NCBI RefSeq assembly: GCF_037893015.1
Contig: NC_133661.1
Location: forward strand, 185,258,306-185,322,305
Direction: 5' to 3'
DNA from: Macrotis lagotis
Lineage: Eukaryota > Chordata > Mammalia > Peramelemorphia > Peramelidae
Length of the DNA: 64,000 nucleotides
In this document: in pieces, positions 51,464 to 60,400 of the stretch
How the letters are laid out: every line of letters starts with the position of its first letter
Numbering within the stretch: position 1 is the first letter of the stretch
Position numbers and translations under genes: made by a program
Notes under the pieces: generated by a model
The model's input: only the letters and a program-made list of their open reading frames with translations
Told to the model about the DNA's origin: nothing
Database searches by the model: none

Positions 51464-54400
51464 GAAGAGAGAAAAAAATTATTTTCTACACTTCTATAAA
51501 TAGCTGGTCCTTGATCTTATAATTTTCTTTTATCTCTACTTATCAACCACATTTTCCATGAATAAAAAGCCAGTGGATACAGGGCAGATTAAAAAGAATG
51601 TGAAAAGGGATGGAAAAATATAGATGTAGTCAATTGGGTATCACTATCCTGTCTTAAGAATAGTTCATTTAGGGGGCAGCTAGGTGGCGCAGTGAATAGA
51701 GCACCAGCCTTGGAATCAAGAGTATCTGAGTTCAAATCCAATCTCAGACTTAATAATTACCTAGCCGCGTGGCCTTGGGCAAACCACTTAACCCCATTGC
51801 TTTGAAAAATTTAAAAAATAAAAAAAAAGAATAGTTCATTTAGTATGTCAGATGGTAATTGCCAAGAATGTTTAAGATCAAGTATTCCTGAGATAATTTC
51901 CCATACTGAGCTCTCACTATTGAAAATAAAAGCTGGGTCATGGTTCAGAGAAACTTGTTTCTTACAAGTAAAAAAAAAATTCTATCCAGAAGTTTTGTAC
52001 TCTCTCCAGTCTTATGATTTTCTTTTGAAAATGTTACTATGTGCCTCATGGAAGGTATTTAATCTGTCAGTATCTGTTTTACTAAGGCTCTTTCCAACAC
52101 TAAATCCTATGATCATAAAGTGAAGATGGATTTTCCTGTAATTAGCTGGAAAATACACACTTATCACACACATGAGTAAAACACACCTCCCTTCTGCTCC
52201 TGCCAGTGCAGTAGTACATGGAGCTTTAGGGATAACATAAGCATAATATTTAATTAAGGTCCTATAGCTAAATGTGCAGTTGACCTGTCCATTAGGGTTA
52301 CCAGTTCCATCTGATTAAGAACTACAGCATGAGGACTTTTGTTTATTTTGTTGGCTATTTAAAATAGAAATTTGAATAGAATAGGAAAGCAGCAACCAGT
52401 TTTCCTTGGTGGTTAAGTACATTTTAAAAGAGACAATACCAGTGTAAGGAGATGGAGCCTCCTGCGGCTTTACTTCTGGGTAATATTCCTCTGCTTCTCG
52501 TTTTGTATCACCCATAGCACCTGAAAATTTCCTCTTGTTCACCTGCTTTAGAAAAAGACACCCATCACTGTATAGCTGGCAGTGGTTTCAGTCTAGTTTC
52601 CTCTGAGGTCATTAGATTTCTATAAATAGCACCAGTTAAGCAGTAGGTGATCAATTAATGCTGGGTTGGGGGGGAGGGGAGATGGTCCCATATCAGGTTA
52701 CTATATTATAAGACATACATGTTTAATTAGTTTGTGGAAAATTAAAACCCTGGCTACTAGTGCTTCCTTGTTTACCTTGTCACTTAAATTTTCCCAGATC
52801 CAACACAAAGCTGTCAGAATCCTTTACTCCCAAGCATTGTTGCCATCTTATTCCTTTCTTTCAAAACTTAGAAATAGCTTCCAAAGTTTCTGGCTTCCTC
52901 TTATCTTACCATCTTATCCCCTGAACTAGTCTACTCCAAATAAGCAGATGAGCTTTTCTTCAGTTTCCTCCTACCCTTCAAAACAAGTAGCATTAAGCAT
53001 CTATTCTGTGCACCCTGTGCTAAACACTTGGATTTACAAAGAATGGCAAAAACACCCAGCCATTTCTATATTCTACAGAACTTTCCCATAGCATTAGCTG
53101 GACTCTAGTGAGCCTTGTCCTTTTTCCTCTCCAAATCTTACCTTCCCATCCTAAAAACCTTTCCAGACTAATCCCACCTGATTTTCATCACAGCTGTAGC
53201 CATATCAACCCCTCTAAATAGAAATCTTTTCTCCTTTTTCATGCCCTTTATATTCAAGTATTTATACACAAATCTGCATACAATTCTATTAGAAAATTGT
53301 TCTCTTTCCTGGAAAATGATTCTGAAACAGGGTGAAGGGGTTCAGTATGTATGTGTTCTGGCTCTGGCCCCCTGCTTCCTGATGGGTCCCTCGATCCTCA
53401 TTTATGATGATGAGGTTTGGGAAGATATTGAAAATGATGTGCTACATTCAACTGAGATCAATGTATAACACAAGACCAATGTAAACACTAACAGAATGCC
53501 TTCTGTGGGGGGTGGAGGGAGGGAAGCAAGAATGGGGGAAAGATTTTAAACTCAAAATAAATAAAATCTTTCTTTAAAAAAAAAAATGATGTGCCTGAAA
53601 GTCACCACCACAACGATGAAAGGAAGGAGATAGGAGTTCCTTCTCTTTTCTCATTCCCCTAAGATGAAATCAGGAATGCCAAGTCAAACATTTGAAAAAA
53701 ATTAAAGAGGAAGGAGAACTTGACATCTTTTATGCTGCTGTATAGTTTGTCTTGGCTTAGTCATAGTCCTTGTCGCCACATACCCATAACAGGAACCTAG
53801 AGATGAATCAAGAGTACATAAACCCACTAACAAAGTTCTAAGGCCCATATGACTCTAGAAGTGGCCCGAGCACATAAGCTCAGTCCCATTTCACCCATTA
53901 CATACAAAAATATAGTCTGGTTTTTCAAAATGCCTAATTCAAATAAATTTATGGTATTGATGACCAACTTGGCTTATATGACCATGGCAGCTTATATCTT
54001 TCTCTTCCAGCTCTGAGAATACAGTTGTGGGGGACAGTTCACCCAAATTTTGCCTAAGATTCTTACTCGCCTCTTAGTTCTTACTTCTGATCTATTTCTA
54101 ATCAAGCAATCAAGACAAGGACTTTACTTTCTATTCATCTTTCCTGCCATATTTTATTCCCCAAAATAGCTTTCAACCTGTAACTTCCTTATTTTATATT
54201 TCTCTAAGGTTAGACTCAGTTATTAGTGATGGAAGTCAAGGGTTAGAGGAGAAAATTTCCACAACTTTAATATCTAAAAACCATTTTTTGCATTCATTTT
54301 ATATGTTATTTTTCTATTTCAGGGATGCTAAGAAAAACTTTTATTGTAGTTGAAACCAAAGTTATGCTAAACTAACCCCTTCCCTTCCGGAATATTCCCA

Positions 54401-57400
54401 TTTCACTGGGTTTTCAGACTTTCTTTTGGTTTTCCTACTACCTACTCATCTCAGTAATTCTTTAGGTTTTTTTTTTTGCAAGGGTAATGGGGTTAAGTGG
54501 CTTGACCAAGGCCACACAGCTAGGTAATTATTAAGTGTCTGAGACTGGATTTGGACCCAGGTACTCCTGACTCCTGGGCGGGTACTTATCCACTGCGCCA
54601 CCTAGCCGCCCCCTGTCTGAGTAATTCTTAACTCCCTTTGAACCACCCCACTGTGTTTCATTGTACCCCATGTCTTTGTATCTCTCTCTCTCCTCAGCTT
54701 CCATGATTTACATAATCATCTCTATCCAGATGATTATTACATCTACTGACCTGGCTCTCATTTTGCTCCTGAAGTCCAGTCCCACATTACCAATTGCTTG
54801 CTTTACATATCTCTAATCTCCATGTCCCATATACATCTCAAATTCAACATATCTAAAATGGAATTATCTTTCTCCTGAAACACACCCCAACTTATTTATT
54901 CCTTATTTCTATTAAAGTCACTATCATCCCTTTAGCCATGCAGATTCACCACACTTCAGTGGTATCTTTGACTGTTTCCTCTATCTTACCATAGTTATCC
55001 AAAGGATTGGAGCCACCTCCAACTGACAAAGAGCCATTCCTGAAACAGAGCACATTTTCTAGAGATGGCTTGGCCTTGGCCAGATTTGACAAATGTTATC
55101 TCCTGTATCAGTTTGGAGCTCTCCATTTATTCTGCCACTGTACTAATTCAGGAATTAGTCACCTCCAGCATACACCATTGTATCCACCTCCAACTGGCAA
55201 AGAGCCATTCTCCTGAAACACAGCAGTTTTCATAGTGTTCCTAAAACAAATCCAAACATGACACCCTCTTTCTCCAGAAGCTCCCTCTTACACCAAAGAT
55301 AAAAGATAACTCATTCTACTGGGCTCAGTGAAATTACTCTCTTTTACACAAATCCAGCTGACTTTCTTGCTGTTCTCTGAGAAGGATGTACTCTGGCTCA
55401 TTCCTCTGTGCTTTTGAATGACTGTCTCACAGATATCCCTGCCCTAATTACCTCTGATTTGTCTCCTTCAAAGCTCATCCTAGGGGCAGCTAGGTGGCAT
55501 AGTGGATAAAGCACTGGCCTTGGAGTCAGGAGTACCTGAGTTCAAATCTGCCCTCAGACACTTAATAATTACCTAGCTGTGTGGCCTTGGGCAAGCCACT
55601 TAACCCCATTTGCCTTGCAAAAAAAAAAAACTCATCCTAAAGAAGCCTGTTTTTATCTCCTATTCATCTTCCCCCAAAAGTTATTTTGTATACATTTTAC
55701 ATTTAAATTTCCATATTTTAAATTTCCACATTTTCCCACTCCCTCCAATAGATAGTGAACTTCTCAAGGCTAATTACTGTTCTCTTTGTCTTCATATTTG
55801 TTTCCCAATAAATATAAAAGTAAATAAAAATGATCCCATTTCCTTGCTGAAATTTTCTAGATCCAGAAATGCTGGTAAAGTCAGTAAGAGAAAGAAATTA
55901 AAGATATAAACATAGGCAAAGAGGAGATAAAGCAAATCTAGGTTTGATTTACTTAGAAAACCCCAGGGAATTAGCAAAGAAAATAATTCAGATAATAGTT
56001 TTAGTAAAATAACAAAAACAAAATGAACCCATATAATCAACCACAGTTCTATGTAATAACAAACTATAGAAGTAAAGAATAATTCCATTCCAAATAACTA
56101 CAAAATGCATTAAATATCAAGCAATATTTGTATCCCAACACCTACCACAGTGTCTGGCACATAATAGTATTTTTACAAATGTTTATTGAATTGAGTGGTA
56201 CTGATGCAATGTTTTCAGTAACAATTCAACAAACATTTATTAAGCACTAACTATATGCAAAACACCATCCTTTCACCCCAGTCCTCATAATACTTTCTCC
56301 ATAATTCCTTCCTAAATCAGGCAAAGGGCTCCCTACCTGGTGAAATAAAATGTTTTCTTCTTCAATTGGAATCTCTCTAGGCTTCTCATTATAAATTTTT
56401 ATAGGTTCAGGTGCTTTATTATAATCTTCTACCAACAGGGGCAACTCATTGTCATTTTCTATAGATAGCTTTCCCTTGTGACTGTTTTCTAAAAACTTTT
56501 TGGCTTCATCGAAGTTTTCTACAGATGCTTTTGCTTCATCGAAGTTTTCTATAGATAGTTTTGCCTCCTCGAGGTTTTCTATAGACAGCTCTGCCTGGGT
56601 GGGATATCCTATAGACAGCTTGTCCTTGTTGAGTTTTTCTGTAGATAGCTTGTCCTTGAGATTTTCTAAAGCTGGTTTATCCTCATCAAGGTTTTCTATT
56701 ACTATAGATAGCTTGTCCTCATCTCGGTGTTCTGTCTCTTTCAATGACTTGATCTTGTCAAGGTTTTTTATCTCTATAGATGCTATGGCCTCATCAAAGT
56801 TTTCTATCTCTATAGATGGTTTGGCTTCATAGAAGTTTTTTATAGATGACTTTGCCTTATTGAGGTTTTCTATAGACAGATTGTCCTCAGCAAAGGTTTT
56901 TATCTCTATAGATATCTTGGCCTCAGTGAAATTTTCTATCTCTACAGAGAACTTATTCTTGTCAGAGTTTTCTATAGACAGCTTTGCTTCAAGATTTTCT
57001 ATAGACAGCTTGGTCTTTGCAAAATTTTCTGTCTCTATAGATGGCTTGTCTTCATCAAGGTTTTCTATCTCCATAGATAGTTTGTCTTCAAGGTTTTCTA
57101 TCTCTATAGATTGCTTTGCCTCATCATGATTTTTTATAGATGGCTTTGCCTTGTCAAAGTTTTCTATAGACAACTTGACCTCAGTGAGATTTTCTATCTC
57201 TACAGACTGCTTGTTCTCATTGAGGGTGTCTATCTCTGTAGATGTCTTTATCTCATTGAGGTTTTCTATAGACCTAACCTTAGTCAGACTTTCTAGAGAT
57301 GGCTTGGCCTTGGACAGGCTTTCTAGAGATGGCTTTGCCTCATTGAGGTTTTCTATAGACAGCTTGAGTTTGGCCAGATTTTCTATAGACAGCTCAGCCT

Positions 57401-60400
57401 TGAGGTTTTCTATTGGTGACTTTGTCTCAAGATTTTCTATAGATGGCTTGGCCTGGATCATATTTTCTATAGATGACTTTGTCTTGTTGAGGTTTTCTGT
57501 AGATGGCATGGGCTTGGCCAGGTTTTCTAGAGATGGACAGGCCTTGACCAGGTTTTCTATAGATGGCTTTGTCTCGAGGTTTTCTAGAGACAGCCTGGCC
57601 TTGACCAGGTTTTCTAGAGATGGCTTTGTCTCAAGGTTTTCTGGAGACGGCCTTGTCTCAAGGTTTTCTAGAAAGGGCTTGGCCTTGACAAGGTTTTCGA
57701 GAGATGGCTTGGCTTTGGAGAGGTTTTCTATGGATGGCTTGGCCTTGGCCAGATTTTCTAGAGATGGCCTGGCCTTGACCAGGTTTTCTATAGATGGCTT
57801 TGTCTCAAGGCTTTCTAGAGATGGCCTGGCCTTGATTTCTGAAGACAGCCTTGTCTCAAGGTTTTCTAGCAATGGCTTGGCTGTGGCAAGGTTTTCTAGA
57901 GATGGCTTGGCTGTGACAAGGTTTTCTAGTGACAGCTTTGTCTCAAGGTTTTCTAGATTTGGCTTGGCCTTGGCCAGGTTTTCTGTAGATGGCTTGGCCT
58001 TGGTGAGATTTTCTGTTTCTATAGGTGGCTTGTTCTCCACAAGTTTCTCTCTCTCTTTAGCTGGTGTGGCCTCATCAAGATTCTCTATAGACAGTTTTGT
58101 CTTGTCATGATTTTTTATAGATAACTTTTCCTCATTGAGGTTTTCTGTAGACAGCTTGACCTCAGTAAGGTTTTCTATCTCTGTAGATGACTTGGCCTCA
58201 TCGAGGTTTTCTCTCTCTATAGATGGCTTATCCTCATTGAGGTTTTCTCTCTCTATAGTTGTAGTTTCATCTAGGTTTTCTATTTCTCTAGAGGATTTTT
58301 CCTCCTTGAGGTTTTCTATTGACAGCTTGACCTCATGGAGTTTTTCTATTTCTATAAATGACTTAGTCTCATCAGGTTTTTCTATCTCTATAGAAGGCTT
58401 GTCCTCATTGAGGTTTTCTATCTCTGCAGATGGTTTGTCCTTGTCAGGGTTTTCTATCTCTATAGATGGTATGGCTTCATTGAAGTTTTTTATTTCTATA
58501 GACAACTTGATCTCCTCAAGGTTTTCTAGTTCTATAGATAACTTGCTCTCATCAAGTTTTTCTATTTCTATAGATGGCTTGGCCTTAATCAGGTTTTCTC
58601 TTTCTAGAGATAAATTGGCTTCATCAGAGATTTCTATAGATAGCTTTGCCTCATTGCAATTTTCTATAGGTGTCTTGGTTTTGTTATGGTTTTCTATAAA
58701 CAGTTTGGCATTGCAGTTTTCATTAGATGGCTTAGCTTCATCACTTTCTCTGGATAGATTTACAAAGGGCAAGTTTTCCTCATCATCTTCTACATTTAGA
58801 TTCACCTCATTTTCTATAGACAATTCTGCCTCATTATCAACAGACAGAGTTGCCTCCTTGTACTTTTTTGTAGATAGAATTGCCTCAGAATTTTCTTCAA
58901 ATAGGGGTGCCTCAGAATGTTCCACAGATAGGGGTGCTTCATTGTTATGTTCTATATGCAAGTCTGTCTCATTTCCTACAGAGGGAGGTGCTTCATTGTA
59001 ATCTACTTGCAGGTTTGCCTGTTTTTCTACAGATAAGGGTGCTGGTGCTTCATTGTAATTTTCCACAGACAGGGATGCCTTGTCATTTTCAACAGACTGG
59101 GTAGCTGACTTCAGGGAACTCTCTGGAGATAGGTAAGGAGATTCCCACTCCAATTTCAGTTCAACAGACCCATTGGGTTTCCCCATAGGGTCACTGACGA
59201 AGTTACCTGGAACATACAGGTATGAATAGATATCAAGTCTGGATGATTCAACATTATGACCTTTACTTCAGGTGTGAATCTGGGTTTTATTTAAAATAAA
59301 ATGAAGTTCTACCATATAATGATAGTATTATTACTTAGGAATGACACTATGCATTATTGAATTTATAAGGGAGTGAAACTATTATGGCATTCGGGGTGGA
59401 AAAAGAGGTAGAGGAATATGACTTGCCTTCTAGGACCCCCACTGAGGGAAACTTTGGTTCAGGTAGATGGTGGTAGTGATAATTACCAAATCACATGTTA
59501 GTATCCCAGTGTTATAAGAGTTAAAAGCTATCTTAGACCCACTTTTCTGGTGAGAAAATAAAGAGGCTTAAAGGTAAAATGATCTCCTCAAAGTCACACA
59601 ACACAGGGCAGAGCTAGAATATGAATGCCTCAAAACCCAACTACACCAAATTAGCCCTGACATCAGTGCTTCCTGATTCCACCCCCAGTCCTTATACAAC
59701 TTTTTCCTCTATATCCAGATCGTAGAACTGCATTCAGGAAGACTCGTAGTGCATGAAGTAGGGTTGGGGTTGGGTTTGGAGTTAAGGGTTGGAGAGATGA
59801 GATTAAGAAGCAGTGAGAGTTCTACTATTTAGGAAAAGAGGTAGCTAAGAAATTGAATTTAGGGAAAATACATCTAAGCATAATCCTGGCTATTGGCTGG
59901 AGTTTTTAAAATGAAGAAAGCAAATTGAGGGGATGATTTAAAGCCAAGTTCATTATTATATAATAAACATTAAACCTCAAACTGAAAAGCATTAACTAGA
60001 AAGATTAGGAAAAATCCTAGGAAGCACTATTATAAAGTTTTAGTAACTTTGTATCAAAGATTGAGTGGTTTTCAAATGGGTTGTAGGAATTTTATTTAAT
60101 TTATATTTCTGATTAGAAACAGAAAAGTTCTGGGTTCTTCTAAAAGGGATCCATAGAGCAATAATTCAAGATAGATAGCTTGGTAGTTTTTAACAGACTT
60201 CACAGACAGAAGTAAGAAGAATGAATGGGTCTATTAATTTCACTCACCTTAAATAGCTTTATCTTGTGAAAGAGGATGTAAAGTACCTGAGCTTTGCCAA
60301 GCAACTAACCTAGCTCCTATTCCAGGACCATCTGCTAGGGATATTGATCCAATTCAAAAGTTTTGTGCACTGGGAAACTGGTATGATTACCAAAGTGGAA

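Larger units (their letters stand above)
49026..52439 (-). other. RPGRIP1 intron (3.4 kb)
   Basis: Contains the L1 3' fragment 49501-50478, a MIR-like SINE at 50735-50915, a (TA)n run near 51431-51460 and a SINE at 51672-51826. The remainder is unrecognised. Confidence 0.7.
52543..56336 (-). other. RPGRIP1 intron (3.8 kb) next to the repeat exon
   Basis: Contains L2 pieces (about 52770-53230 and 54640-54995), an L1 3'-tail insertion (53443-53582), SINEs at 54465-54613 and 55482-55630, and the stray repeat unit at 55054-55087. The region 53600-54460 is unrecognised. Confidence 0.7.

Noticed and set aside
53241-53468. 75-codon frame in an RPGRIP1 intron ending with an acidic stretch
   Set aside because: No splice sites in phase with RPGRIP1, no recognised similarity, and it is disrupted by an L1-tail insertion.
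55007-55216. Open frame with two copies of a P-P-T-x-K-E-P-F motif, as if a small repeat protein
   Set aside because: It arises from the two imperfect 40-base copies around the stray repeat unit; there is no gene structure.
57151-59001. Two long open frames on the + strand (about 319 and 288 codons) opposite the RPGRIP1 repeat exon, rich in R-F-S-I-D units
   Set aside because: They are the reverse reading of the 27/30/36-base coding repeat. A stop-free unit stays open when copied, and there is no start context, splice frame or similarity to support expression.
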